A stretch of DNA of 64,000 bases from Microseira sp041929235. Lineage in GTDB: Bacteria > Cyanobacteriota > Cyanobacteriia > Cyanobacteriales > Aerosakkonemataceae. The stretch lies in NCBI RefSeq assembly GCF_041929235.1, contig NZ_JBHFNP010000067.1, positions 28,598 to 92,597 of the forward strand, given 5' to 3'. The notes beneath the pieces are model-generated. The model had not been told where the DNA came from and did not search any database. It was given only the letters and a program-made list of their open reading frames with translations. How positions within the stretch are numbered: the first letter of the stretch is position 1; every line of letters starts with the position of its first letter. The translations under genes were made by a program, and so were the position numbers. This document shows positions 41,948 through 51,178 of the stretch, piece by piece.

Positions 41948-42296
41948 AGAATCGGAAAATTTCAAGCGTTCTTTCAAAAAGCTTGCTAAAACTCACGGCT
42001 CAGATTTTGTTGAGATTGTCGCGCAAATTTTAGAAGCTTTGATTGAAGACCAGTACCCGCTCAATTCTCGTAATGAACCTTTACCTGGGAAGATTGATTT
42101 ACCTGAAGGATGGACTTTTCACAAGTTGCAGTTTAAATTTTCTAAAGGTGCTTCTGGGCAAATCAGATTGATGTATTTAGTCAATCCGACTGATTTTGTA
42201 ATTAAACTCGTGTGGATTTACAGTCACGAGCAGTTTGCCAAACGTCCTGCTGACAAAGATTTAAAGAGTGTTATTAAAGAAATATTAGATTTTTAG
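41919..42296 (+). CDS. RelE/ParE-fold toxin paired with Panacea
   Basis: A 125-residue protein with the compact RelE/ParE fold: FSIEESENFKRSFKKLAKTH, a PLPGKIDLPEGWTFHKLQFK middle and a SGQIRLMYLVNPTDFVIKLV strand pair, with the IYSHEQFAKRPADKDL end. RelE relatives cleave ribosome-bound mRNA and ParE relatives target gyrase; which applies here is unknown. The start is GTG at 41919 after a strong AAAGGAGAAG ribosome site inside the antitoxin gene. Its 3' end overlaps the convergent Uma2 gene by 23 bases. Confidence 0.85.
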   Translation: MTGSTPFSIEESENFKRSFKKLAKTHGSDFVEIVAQILEALIEDQYPLNSRNEPLPGKIDLPEGWTFHKLQFKFSKGASGQIRLMYLVNPTDFVIKLVWIYSHEQFAKRPADKDLKSVIKEILDF

Positions 42297-42960
42297 CTAA
42301 CTGAGCAACTGCTTCATCAGCGCGTTGCTTTTCCTGTTCGGCGCGTTGCTTTTCCTGTTCGGCGCGTTGACGTTCTTGTTCTTTCAGTTGAGCTAATTCA
42401 ACATAGGTGAGGAACCGTTCCCCTGAAGGCGAAAAAATTTCCAGATCGTTTTCTGTTAGTTGGAACCTAATTTGTAATCGGGGACTCACCCAGCCATTCA
42501 TTTCTTCTATTATTCCTAAAAAGTCCCCAGAACGAAGCCAACCAATCAAATCCATTCTGTCTGGATCGTAAAAGTAGTACTCTTCTACTCCATAACGTTC
42601 GTAAAATTTGAATTTCTCATACATGCCTTTAAGGCGATTCCCCGGAGAATAAATTTCAAATACAACCTGTGGCTGAATGTTATCTTCTTCCCATTGCTGA
42701 TAAGAACCCCTGTCGCCTTTTGGTCTGCCAAAGACAACCATTGCATCGGGTGCGGTGCGAGTTTTGTTATCGCCTTCAACGGGATACCAAAGTAAATCAC
42801 CTGCAACAAACACATCGGGATTATTGGCAAATAACAGTTCTAAATTTTCTTTAATTGTCACAATCGGGCGAAATTGTTTGGTGTTGTCTGCCATTGGTTG
42901 ACCATCGCTTTCGGGGTAAATGATGGGGGGTGCGGTATTGGTTGGTAGCTGTTTGACCAT
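42274..42960 (-). CDS. Uma2 family endonuclease-fold protein
   Basis: A Uma2 (DUF820, PD-(D/E)XK-type nuclease fold) protein, a family greatly expanded in cyanobacteria with no established role. I choose the ATG at 42960 (MVKQLPTNTAPPIIYPESDG), giving 228 residues. Core motifs are VFVAGDLLWYPVEGDNKTRT, APDAMVVFGRP and QPVVFEIYSPGNR-like QVVFEIYSPGNRLKGMYEKF, then YGVEEYYFYDPD. The C-terminal 50 residues are a repetitive coiled coil built of EQEKQRA units. The frame is open upstream to 43101. Confidence 0.9.
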   Translation of the reverse strand: MVKQLPTNTAPPIIYPESDGQPMADNTKQFRPIVTIKENLELLFANNPDVFVAGDLLWYPVEGDNKTRTAPDAMVVFGRPKGDRGSYQQWEEDNIQPQVVFEIYSPGNRLKGMYEKFKFYERYGVEEYYFYDPDRMDLIGWLRSGDFLGIIEEMNGWVSPRLQIRFQLTENDLEIFSPSGERFLTYVELAQLKEQERQRAEQEKQRAEQEKQRADEAVAQLAKNLIFL

Positions 42961-43249
42961 GTTGCTGCCTCGCGAACCTGGGAGGACTGCTTTCATTGTA
43001 GCGATCGCCGTCTGCGTATCATCACCGCGATCGCGTTCGCACTGCTTGCCTCGAATACACCTAGTTGGGTCAAATTTTCCCAAGTTTGTAAAATTTGACA
43101 AAAAAATAGCCGCAAGCTCTTAAAATAAAAAATATGCCTGAATTTACGGCAAATACGGGCTTGTCCTATTTCTAGACGCTTAGAGGAATATCTAACTTGA
43201 CGAAATTTGAGCGAATGCTCAAAGTCCTAGCTCACGATCGATTAGTTTC

Positions 43250-43816
43250 ATGTTTTATTCCATTCGTCGAAGAACTTTTCTTTGGCAAATCGCTAATCTA
43301 GTCGGATTGTTCCTAGCGAGTTGCAATTCTGCTAGCAAACTAAAGGAGGTCAACAATATGAAACTTGACAGTAGTGCCTTTTCCGCAAACGCCCTAATTT
43401 CCCCTAAATATACCTGCGACGGTCAAGATATTTCTCCTCCCCTCCAATGGGATGAACCCCCACCAGGAACGCAAAGCTTTGTTTTAATTGTTGACGACCC
43501 AGATGCACCGGGTCGGACATTTGTCCATTGGGTTGTTTACGACATACCTGCTGTTGTCCGCGAACTACCACAGCAAGTTCCTACCCAGAAAACTTTAGCT
43601 GATGGTAGCATCCAGGGCAGAAATGATTTTGGCAAATTTGGTTATGGTGGTCCGTGTCCTCCCAGCGGCACCCACCGATACTTTTTTAAACTTTATGCCC
43701 TCGATCAAACCTTGGGACTGGCAGAGGGTGCTACCAAAGATAAAGTAGTCGCAGCGATGGAGGGTCATATTTTGGCGTCGGCAGAACTGATCGGACGCTA
43801 TTCGCGACAGCGTTAA
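43250..43816 (+). CDS. YbhB/YbcL family (PEBP-like) lipoprotein
   Basis: A 188-residue phosphatidylethanolamine-binding-protein (Raf-kinase-inhibitor-like) family member. The N-terminus RTFLWQIANLVGLFLASCNS contains a lipobox (LASC), so it is probably a lipoprotein. The PEBP core is complete: ISPKYTCDGQDISPPLQWDE, FVLIVDDPDAPGRTFVHWVV, and FGKFGYGGPCPPSGTHRYFF with the ligand-pocket DPDAP, HW and CPPSGTHRY residues. Ligand unknown. It stands alone. An internal ATG after the lipobox (MKLDSSAFSA, with AAAGGAGG upstream at about 43344) would give a cytosolic form. Confidence 0.9.
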   Translation: MFYSIRRRTFLWQIANLVGLFLASCNSASKLKEVNNMKLDSSAFSANALISPKYTCDGQDISPPLQWDEPPPGTQSFVLIVDDPDAPGRTFVHWVVYDIPAVVRELPQQVPTQKTLADGSIQGRNDFGKFGYGGPCPPSGTHRYFFKLYALDQTLGLAEGATKDKVVAAMEGHILASAELIGRYSRQR

Positions 43817-44156
43817 TTTTTTCGCATATTGCAAAAAAAAGCACCTTTTTTAAGGTGCTAAATACAAGCTTGAGGATTTGAACTTTTCCAGGACTGACGC
43901 AAGACGAGAAAAGAAACAAAGGTGAGACCGTCGTTCGCGAACGCTATCTCTGATTCCCTTTCCCAAGGATTTTTCGGAGAAACCGGCAATATGCGCTTAA
44001 GTCCTATTTTCGATTGAGTTTCTAATAACTCAAGTTGCTACTTATGTCTCTGGGAGCGGCTAATGGCTCAATTGGTAAAAATCCAAGATTAGCCATTAGC
44101 AATTAGCTATTAGCAACGCCAAAGTTTATAACTAGCAACTGGCGTTAATAGTCCGT
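43817..44156. other. 340-base gap with terminator and short repeats
   Basis: It holds a terminator on the leftward strand (43832-43859), a unique middle part and TTAGCCATTAGCAATTAGC short repeats at about 44082-44118. I see no gene. Confidence 0.7.
43832..43859 (-). terminator. Rho-independent terminator, leftward
   Basis: Read on the minus strand, AGCACCTTAAAAAAGGTGCT is followed by eight T residues. It would end transcription of the leftward membrane-protein gene that stops at 44157. On the plus strand there is no T-run. Confidence 0.75.
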
Positions 44157-44789
44157 TCAACGCTCGGTTCTGTAAGTATTGCGATCGCGCGCTCCCACAG
44201 CAGAACCAGCCAACGACGCGACTAAACCTAGCAAAGAACCAAATACAAACGACCAACCTACTCTAGCCGCATTGCCAGCCAATTCGCGCGCTTGTTGGGC
44301 AGATACGTTGGGGACTTGGTTCGGTACGTTCACCGCGCCCCGCTGAGCTTGGTCGATCGCTTCCCCAGCGTTAGATGCGATAACTCCAAACGTACCCGCT
44401 ACCCCACTTGCTAACAGCCAAGAACCCAATGCTAAGGTCGTTGCCCACAAAATTGCACCGTTGAGCATTGCCGTATTGCGGTTCATCGGCCCGCTAGCGC
44501 GAGCTGCAACCCAACTGCCGACAAATAAACTAATAAACAAACTGATAATTGACCAAATGCCTATACCAGTGCCAACATCCCCAGCATTCGTTCTGGGCGC
44601 CCCTGAGGTGGAAAGACCGCTCAGACCTATGGCAGCACCCAAAGCGCTTAAAATTAATTGCGTTGCTAAAGCAACCAAAACACCTGCAATAATTGGTCCC
44701 CACCTGACGCGGTCGTGGTAATCAACAACGCGAGTCCCCACAACTGGCTCAGCAACGATATTTTCTCCTGGTCTATTTACGTATGTCAC
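44157..44789 (-). CDS. Four-span membrane protein of unknown function
   Basis: A 210-residue membrane protein with a short soluble N-terminus (MTYVNRPGENIVAEPVVGTR) and a WGPIIAGVLVALATQLILSA first span. Gly/Ala-rich spans follow at about 75-95 (IWSIISLFISLFVGSWVAAR), 107-130 and 178-200. Between spans 3 and 4 is a loop with QQARELAGNAARVGW. It resembles the Gly-zipper stress membrane proteins seen in many cyanobacteria, but I cannot name a family. Transcribed alone; a terminator lies about 300 bases downstream. Confidence 0.8.
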   Translation of the reverse strand: MTYVNRPGENIVAEPVVGTRVVDYHDRVRWGPIIAGVLVALATQLILSALGAAIGLSGLSTSGAPRTNAGDVGTGIGIWSIISLFISLFVGSWVAARASGPMNRNTAMLNGAILWATTLALGSWLLASGVAGTFGVIASNAGEAIDQAQRGAVNVPNQVPNVSAQQARELAGNAARVGWSFVFGSLLGLVASLAGSAVGARDRNTYRTER

Positions 44790-45334
44790 GGTTTTTTCCC
44801 TCCGTTATGCCTCGATCCGAATCTAGTTTTTATCTTTGGCGATCTTTACGCTTGAGCTTTAATGTAGGGCGAAATAGATCCGGTGAATATCTACCAGTAG
44901 AAAGAACTGCTATCTATCAAAAGAAATAAATAGAATAATTACGTAGCTTTGACGATGTTAATTGGTAATTGGTAATTGGATTAAAAGGCTGCGAATTTTT
45001 GAAAACTATCCATTAAAATCGAACTCTTTAGATCGTATTTGATAAGTATTTTATCTCCCTATGCCCCCTTGTTAATGAGGGTTAAGGGGGAGCCAAGTCT
45101 CCCTTTTTAAGGGGGATCAAAGTCCCACTTGTTAAGGGGGATTTAAGGGGATCTCCAACTAATAAAGGTAACGCGAACGACTGTTGAAAATCATATAACT
45201 ACAGTAAATAGTCTTTTTGTCAAACCCAGACTGCCCAGATCGTGTGTAGGCGATCGCGTGTGACAGTTGCGTAAGTCCTGAGTAATATAAAATGTCTAGC
45301 AGCAGATTCAGGAGTTTGGAAGGAATCAGTAGTA
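44790..45334. other. 545-base gap with AAGGGGGAT repeats
   Basis: From about 45056 to 45152 there are four CCCTTGTTAA/TTAAGGGGGAT-type units, partly inverted, a widespread cyanobacterial intergenic family. A GGTAATTGGTAATTGG run is at about 44961. GGAAGGAA just before 45335 serves as ribosome site for the next gene. I see no gene in this gap. Confidence 0.7.
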
Positions 45335-46012
45335 ATGGCATCTTCCCTATTTACACAATCTCCCCCAACCTACACGATCAAACAAAGACCGACAAGCGGA
45401 TACCGATGCTGGCAGCTACTTTGGAGCATTTTGCTAGTGCTGGCAATTTGGAATGTGCCCCAATGCGCTCTGGCAGATGCCAACCAACAGGATATCAATG
45501 GGATTATTCGCACGCGGGAGATGGCTCTGCAAGCTCTCAACACTCGTGATTTTTCCAAAATTGAGCCTTACTTACATCCAACCTTCACGATCACAACGGT
45601 CGATAACCGTGTTTTTCATAAGGTGCAAGACTTTGAAAATTACTGGAATCAGCAATTCTCCAGTTCGATCAAAGACATCAAAATGACTTTGAAGGTGGAT
45701 ACTCCCAAAAGGTTTCTGTCGCCAGAGACTGCGGTTTCCTACGGAGATGCGATCGCAACGTTCTATTTCCGGGATGGTAATTCGGCTAATATGGCGATGC
45801 GGTGGACAGCCGTGATGCAAAAGTTTCAAGGCAGATGGACAATTCAATCGCTGCATTTCTCTTCTAACCTACTGGATAACCCGGTACTGAATGGTGCCCA
45901 GCAAGCGGGTCGTGCTACGACAGTTGCCGCAGGGGCGGGCGGCTTCTTGCTGGGGGCAGTCGGGATGCTGCTATGGCATCGCAGGCGTAAACAACCAAGG
46001 GAAAGAGTGTAG
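45335..46012 (+). CDS. Exported NTF2-like protein with C-terminal anchor
   Basis: A 225-residue protein with a hydrophobic export leader (residues about 26-48, LLWSILLVLAIWNVPQCALA). A SnoaL/NTF2-like domain follows at about 50-180 (IIRTREMALQALNTRDFSKI, HPTFTITTVDNRVF, RFLSPETAVSYGDAI, MRWTAVMQKFQGRWTIQSLH). A C-terminal span with a basic stop (FLLGAVGMLLWHRRRK) ends it. The domain would face the periplasm. No enzymatic residues can be assigned. It lies 5 bases before the glycosyltransferase gene, so they are co-transcribed and may work together in envelope polysaccharide handling. Confidence 0.82.
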   Translation: MASSLFTQSPPTYTIKQRPTSGYRCWQLLWSILLVLAIWNVPQCALADANQQDINGIIRTREMALQALNTRDFSKIEPYLHPTFTITTVDNRVFHKVQDFENYWNQQFSSSIKDIKMTLKVDTPKRFLSPETAVSYGDAIATFYFRDGNSANMAMRWTAVMQKFQGRWTIQSLHFSSNLLDNPVLNGAQQAGRATTVAAGAGGFLLGAVGMLLWHRRRKQPRERV

Positions 46013-46017
46013 CCAAT

Positions 46018-47328
46018 ATGGTGGAAACAAGTACCGATCGGTTAAGTAATGATATCAGCGGCGATCGCGATCGCCGTCTCAAGGCAACGCTGGTAGTTCT
46101 ACTAATCTGGGGAATCGTCAGTTTACTCCACTGGCAACCTCAGACTCAATGGTTCATAGTGGGATTAACAGCAGTCCTAAGTATTCAAACAGCAAGAATG
46201 CTGATGGCAAAACCGACTTCTCCAACGATTGAGGGTGATGTTGATTTGCCGCAAGTCTCAATTCTAGTTCCCGCTAAAAATGAAAGTGCGGTCTTAATCG
46301 ATCTAGTTGATAACCTATTTCACCTGAACTATCCAACTAATCATTTAGAGATTTGGGTAATTGATGATGGGAGTACCGATCGAACTCCTCAAATTTTGAG
46401 CAAATTACAAACTCAATTTCCCAAGTTACAAGTTCATCGGAGAGAATCAAAAGGCGGTAAATCAGGGGCGCTGAACTCAGTTTTTCCCTTCACGCAGGGA
46501 GACATTATCTTAGTCTGCGATGCCGATGCTCAACTTCCGGCGGATTTCCTACAGCAAACAGTGCCTCTATTCCAGCAGAGTGCGATCGGTGCGGTGCAGG
46601 TGCGAAAAAGCATTTATAATGCCGATCTTAATTTCCTAACTCGTTGCCAACAGATGGAAATGAATTGCGATGCTTTTCTACAAACCCATCGCATTGCTGT
46701 TGCTGGAATGACTGAACTCCGGGGAAATGGAATGTTAGTACGGCGAGAATTACTAGAACAGTGCAACGGTTGGAGCGAAGATACTGTCACTGAGGATTTG
46801 GATCTAACTTTCAAGCTGTATTTAATCGGTAAAAAAATTGAGTTTGTCACCCTGCCAGCCATTCGGGAAGAAGGGGTCACAACCTGGGGGAATCTTTGGC
46901 CTCAACACTGTCGTTGGGCTGAAGGAGGCTATCAGCGTTATCTCGATTATTTTCCTCAAATTTTAACTTTAGGTTGGGCCAAAGAAATCGATTTATTGTT
47001 GTTTTTACTATTGCAATTTATTCTTCCTATTGGACTCATTCCTGACCTGCTATGGACAATCTTTTACAGTCACCATCCCATTCTTTTCCCTCTGCAAACT
47101 TTACTCGGTTTTCTTTTAACCGTTGGTTTTATGGCGGGAGTTCACCAATTTCAAGATTTACGAGGATGGCGATTAGTTTGGGCAACGATTCAAGGTTCTC
47201 TCTACATGGTGCATTGGATTCCCGCGATGATTGTGGTAACATTAAGAAGCTGCGTGAAAAAGGGGCGATCGCAGTGGATTAAAACTGAGCATTATGGTCG
47301 AAATGCCTATAAAACCATGATAAAGTAA
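46018..47328 (+). CDS. Processive family 2 glycosyltransferase
   Basis: A 436-residue membrane GT2. Two N-terminal spans (about 24-60) precede the cytosolic catalytic domain with SILVPAKNE, the UDP-binding WVIDDGSTD, the DAD motif in VCDADAQLP, the TED motif in DTVTEDLDLTF, and QHCRWAEGG, the QxxRW acceptor motif of processive enzymes such as cellulose, hyaluronan and poly-GlcNAc synthases. At least three C-terminal spans follow (about 325-400). The polymer made is unknown. It has no neighbouring BcsB-like or deacetylase gene. Confidence 0.92.
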   Translation: MVETSTDRLSNDISGDRDRRLKATLVVLLIWGIVSLLHWQPQTQWFIVGLTAVLSIQTARMLMAKPTSPTIEGDVDLPQVSILVPAKNESAVLIDLVDNLFHLNYPTNHLEIWVIDDGSTDRTPQILSKLQTQFPKLQVHRRESKGGKSGALNSVFPFTQGDIILVCDADAQLPADFLQQTVPLFQQSAIGAVQVRKSIYNADLNFLTRCQQMEMNCDAFLQTHRIAVAGMTELRGNGMLVRRELLEQCNGWSEDTVTEDLDLTFKLYLIGKKIEFVTLPAIREEGVTTWGNLWPQHCRWAEGGYQRYLDYFPQILTLGWAKEIDLLLFLLLQFILPIGLIPDLLWTIFYSHHPILFPLQTLLGFLLTVGFMAGVHQFQDLRGWRLVWATIQGSLYMVHWIPAMIVVTLRSCVKKGRSQWIKTEHYGRNAYKTMIK

Positions 47329-47367
47329 CTCTCTCCAAATAGTCTTTATCCTTCCAATAAACTAATT

Positions 47368-48422
47368 ATGAAAGTTCAATCTGTCCAGTTAAAGTATTTC
47401 AAAAAATTTCGCGATAGGGTATTTGATTTCACAGATACAGAAACAGGATTAGCACGAGATATTATAGTTATAATAGGAATGAATGGCGCTGGAAAAACAA
47501 GTCTTTTACAGGCAATTGCAGCAACACTAGGGGTGGCAACTGGGCGATTAGAGAGACTTCCTGGCTTGGAATGGGCAGGATTTAACTATGAATTGCTAGG
47601 GCGTAATTGGGGAAAGTTTGAATCAGACGTTACTCTAAAAGTACAATTTTCTTCCCCAGAACTCCAATGCGTGAATTTCACCATAAATTGCAAGAAATAG
47701 GGCGTAATTTACCAGTTTCTCCTGCTAACGAACATATTGTATCTCTCAGATGGCAAGGTGAGCGAGTTCAAGCAAACACGGCGGCTGAATTGTTTCAATT
47801 CAAAGGACGAGAATATGCCAAGCAACTACTTCGTTCAGAAGGATTTCAGGTGTTTGAACGAGTTGGCACAGTTTTTTGGTACACAGAGCAAAGAACTTCA
47901 ACTAGCCTAACTCTTGAAAACCAGGATGATAAAGTTGAAATCACAGATAATATTTTACGCGATCGCTTATCAAAGTGGCGAGTATTTCATCAAAATGTGA
48001 AAGACAAAGATCTGCAATTGCGTCCTGGACAGAAAGACTTATATGCTGAAATTGAACGAGCTTATAAAGCCGTATTTCCAGAACGTAGCTTTGAAGGTAC
48101 AGAGCTACGAGAGGGGATTGATGATATTATGAGGGAACCTTGGTTTTATCTCTACGATGGTAAAAATCAGTATGAAATTTCTGAGATGTCTGGAGGGGAG
48201 CGTGCTACCTTTCCCATACTGATGGACTTTGCCAATTGGAATATTCATAATTCGGTGATCTTGATTGATGAAATTGAGTTACATTTACATCCACCAATGC
48301 AACAGGCATTGCTGAGAGCTTTACCTAAGTTGGGGAAAAATAATCAATTTATCATTACCACCCACTCGGATTATGTGGAGCAGCTAGTACCTGAAGCATC
48401 CGTTGTCCGCATTGAGGTGTGA
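47368..48422 (+). pseudogene. PARIS-like AAA ATPase (AriA-type), frameshifted
   Basis: Two overlapping frames encode one OLD/AAA15-like ATPase of about 350 residues. The first (47368-47700) has Walker A GMNGAGKTSLLQAIAATLG. The second (from about 47667 to 48422) has signature EMSGGERATFPILM, Walker B VILIDEIELHLHP and H-switch ITTHSDYVEQL. The frames meet near CCAGAACTCCAATGCGTG at about 47655-47672, where one lost base would explain the shift; the alternate frame then stops at 47700. It could be a real inactivating mutation, a sequencing error or, less likely, recoding. The downstream DUF4435 gene overlaps it by four bases (GTGA). Together they match the two-gene PARIS anti-phage layout. Confidence 0.8.
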
Positions 48423-49327
48423 TTGTGAGTGTTGTTACCGATGGAAAAATAATTTTTTGTGAAGGGAAGGAAACCAGCTTAGACTATAGGTTACTTAACA
48501 GAGTCGTCGATGGCATTCCAGGCGATAGATGCACGATTGTACCTGCTGGTACTAAATTTACTTTTTCAATCTTTGCCGAAGGCTACTTCTCTAGTAATAA
48601 AGCAGTAAATCAGAAATACATTGTTTTTCGCGATCGCGATTTCGATGTTCAACCAACTGCTAGCTGCCAACTACTCCAACTAGGTAATAGATCGGGTAAT
48701 AGATCTATTGCTTTAACTTATCGTGCTTGTGTTGAGAACTATCTTTTAGATCCTAATTTAATTCACACCTATTGGGTAGAAAAGTGCAAGGAAAAGCAGG
48801 AAAATCCTAAAGCTTCTAAGTGGGGACATAAAGATTCTCCAGGAGTCGATCTGATTTCAGAATGGATTGAAAGTAGCGCCAAGAACCTGCAAGCTTACCA
48901 ATCTGTACGCTGGGCGGGTGACTTGGTGAACATGAGTGCAGCACGAAAACAACTCAAAACTGCATGGACAGGTAATAGTGGTATACTTCCTGCTTCACTG
49001 GATCTACAAGATTGTAAAAGTGAAGCTTTAGGGTTAGTTAACGAATTTAGACAGGCTGTTGAAACAGTCACACCTGAAAAATTTGAGGAGAGTCTTGCCA
49101 TGTATCAAAACCAGTTTGAACAAGAGGATTTCTGGACACAGAAACAGTATTTAATATGGTTTCATGGCAAAGATATTCAAAAGCAAATGGATTTGCAGAA
49201 GGAAATGCAGAGACAAAAACATCACTATATTTCTCTAGCAGGTTTTTTTGAGTGGGGAATTACTCACCTTGACATTACTCAGCATCCCGATATTATGGAA
49301 TTACGGACAAGAATCGAACAGCTATAG
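48419..49327 (+). CDS. DUF4435 TOPRIM-like effector (AriB-type)
   Basis: A 302-residue DUF4435 protein. GTG at 48419 overlaps the ATPase stop. The TOPRIM-like core is visible: IIFCEGKETSLDYRLLNRVV with the acidic residue of EGK, the YIVFRDRDFDVQP strand carrying the DxD pair, and the YRACVENYLLDPNLI segment that is a DUF4435 hallmark. In PARIS systems this subunit is released by the ATPase upon phage trigger detection and cleaves tRNA; that activity is known for AriB and only inferred here. The frame is intact, although its partner is broken. Confidence 0.85.
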   Translation: MIVSVVTDGKIIFCEGKETSLDYRLLNRVVDGIPGDRCTIVPAGTKFTFSIFAEGYFSSNKAVNQKYIVFRDRDFDVQPTASCQLLQLGNRSGNRSIALTYRACVENYLLDPNLIHTYWVEKCKEKQENPKASKWGHKDSPGVDLISEWIESSAKNLQAYQSVRWAGDLVNMSAARKQLKTAWTGNSGILPASLDLQDCKSEALGLVNEFRQAVETVTPEKFEESLAMYQNQFEQEDFWTQKQYLIWFHGKDIQKQMDLQKEMQRQKHHYISLAGFFEWGITHLDITQHPDIMELRTRIEQL

Positions 49328-49453
49328 CTTAACTTATATCGGATACTCTTGCACAAGCTATTATATGTTGCAAGGGTTTCAGCCCAAATAATTACAAAAT
49401 ATTAAGCGCAGTTTCATGGAGAATTGGTATAATAACTAAAAAAATAAAGAATC

Positions 49454-51178
49454 ATGTTAGATTTGCTGATTCAAAACGGGTTAATTTTCGATGGGTTAGG
49501 CTCTACACCGATGCGGGGAGATATTGGCATTCAAAATGGTAAGATTGTGGCGATCGCATCCTCTCTTCCCCCCAATGCCGATCAAATTGTAGATGCTTCC
49601 GGGGTGTGGGTAACACCAGGATTTATCGACATTCACACTCACTACGATTTAGAGTTAGAAATTGCACCGGGATTGAGCGAATCAGTTCGTCATGGCGTTA
49701 CCAGCGTTGTAATTGGTAATTGCAGCTTGTCTGTTGCAGTTGGTAAACCGCAAATGCTGGCAGATATTTTTCAGAGAGTCGAAACTCTTTCCCATCGGCT
49801 GATTGAGAAATGGTTAAAACAGTCGGTTTCTTGGCAGACACCCGCAGAATATTTAGCACATTTACAACAATTACCCCTTGGTGCCAATGTTGCACCACTA
49901 TTTGGGCATAGTGCCTTACGCGCTCATGTGATGGGATTGGAACGAAGCCTAACAGTTCAACCCTCAGAAACCGAACTCAAAACCATGCAGCAAATCGCCG
50001 CAGATGTGTTAGAAGCGGGATTTATTGGTATCTCAATAGATATGTTTCCTTGGCATCGCATGAGTGGAGAATGGCGCGGTTGCACAATTCCATCACAACA
50101 CGCTAAATTTCCAGAATATGCTATGCTTGCCGCTCTTTGTCGGGAACGAGATTTAGTTTTTCAAGTGACTCCGAATTTACAACGGCTGGCCTCTTTTCTA
50201 GATATTCTGCGCCTGGGTTCAGGAATTGGGCAAAAATCCTTAAGATTGACAGTTTTATCAGCGCTGGATGCCGTACACGATCGCAAATTATGGCGCATCT
50301 TTTCTCCCCTCCTTTATTTTTGGAACCGCCTGCTTAAGGGAAATGTTCGCTTTCAAACCTTGACTGAACCCTTCACGATTTATTCTGATGGTTCTGTCAC
50401 TCCTTTATTTGAAGAATTCCCCACAGGCGCACAACTAAATAGCTGCGGTTCGCGACAGGAACGGCAACAATTATGGGAGTTAGAAACTTTTCGCCGCCAA
50501 TTTCGCCAGGAATGGCTGAATAATTGGCGCAAATCATTCCATCGTCAGTTAGATTTAATGGAAATTGTGCGCTGTCCTGAAACGAGTTGGCAGGGATTAA
50601 GTTTTGCTGAAGTTGCCGCTCAAAAGCAACAGGAACCTGTAGATTTGTTTATTGAGGCGTTGCGGAAGTACGACACAGATTTGCGTTGGGTGGCGACGGG
50701 AGCGAACGATCGCTTAAAACCCCGTTTAGCACTCATGCAGCACCCCTATATTTTGCCCGGTTTTACGGATGCTGGCGCTCACGTGCGTAACCTGGGTTAC
50801 TATGATGGGGCTTTATCTTTGCTCAAGCAAGCAGTTGCAACGAAGTTTCTGGCACCAGAAATTGCGATCGCTCGCGTTACAGGAGAACCCGCTGGTTGGT
50901 TTAGGCTGGATACAGGCGTTCTCAAAGTTGGTGCCGGGGCCGATCTGGTTTTACTTAATCCCCAAGCGCTCAACCAGCCTATCAGTCCCCAAGTGGAAAT
51001 ATCAGATCCAGTTCTAGATGGTGAACCTCGCATGGTTAAACGCGGATCGGAAAAAATTGTAGAAGCGGTTTATATTAATGGAATTAGAGTTGTTTGTCGG
51101 GGTCAAGTTAGCGATCGCTTAGGTCGAGAACGTCTGGGAACCGTTTTATTTCCATCTTTTTGCTCTCATAGTTTATGA
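49454..51178 (+). CDS. D-aminoacylase-like amidohydrolase (cluster gene 1)
   Basis: A 574-residue amidohydrolase-superfamily enzyme of the N-acyl-D-amino-acid deacylase group. Metal-binding DIHTHYDLE is at about 59-67. The conserved cysteine of this group is C90 in VVIGNCSLSV. The late aspartate is in LPGFTDAGAHVRNLGYYDGA, and the terminal beta-sandwich returns with GADLVLLNPQALN. Family members hydrolyse N-acyl D-amino acids; here the likely task is cleavage of an acyl amide in a pathway intermediate. It is the first gene of a tight operon; the stop overlaps the next ATG (ATGA). The upstream 126-base gap should contain the cluster promoter. Confidence 0.88.
   Translation: MLDLLIQNGLIFDGLGSTPMRGDIGIQNGKIVAIASSLPPNADQIVDASGVWVTPGFIDIHTHYDLELEIAPGLSESVRHGVTSVVIGNCSLSVAVGKPQMLADIFQRVETLSHRLIEKWLKQSVSWQTPAEYLAHLQQLPLGANVAPLFGHSALRAHVMGLERSLTVQPSETELKTMQQIAADVLEAGFIGISIDMFPWHRMSGEWRGCTIPSQHAKFPEYAMLAALCRERDLVFQVTPNLQRLASFLDILRLGSGIGQKSLRLTVLSALDAVHDRKLWRIFSPLLYFWNRLLKGNVRFQTLTEPFTIYSDGSVTPLFEEFPTGAQLNSCGSRQERQQLWELETFRRQFRQEWLNNWRKSFHRQLDLMEIVRCPETSWQGLSFAEVAAQKQQEPVDLFIEALRKYDTDLRWVATGANDRLKPRLALMQHPYILPGFTDAGAHVRNLGYYDGALSLLKQAVATKFLAPEIAIARVTGEPAGWFRLDTGVLKVGAGADLVLLNPQALNQPISPQVEISDPVLDGEPRMVKRGSEKIVEAVYINGIRVVCRGQVSDRLGRERLGTVLFPSFCSHSL

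Noticed and set aside
43250..43345. Start of the PEBP gene only at the internal ATG with AAAGGAGG
   Set aside because: The upstream segment encodes a good lipobox leader, so I kept the longer form and noted the alternative.
47655..47705. Programmed ribosomal frameshift in the PARIS-like ATPase
   Set aside because: No classical X-XXY-YYZ slippery heptamer followed by a structure is visible; a simple one-base loss is the easier explanation.
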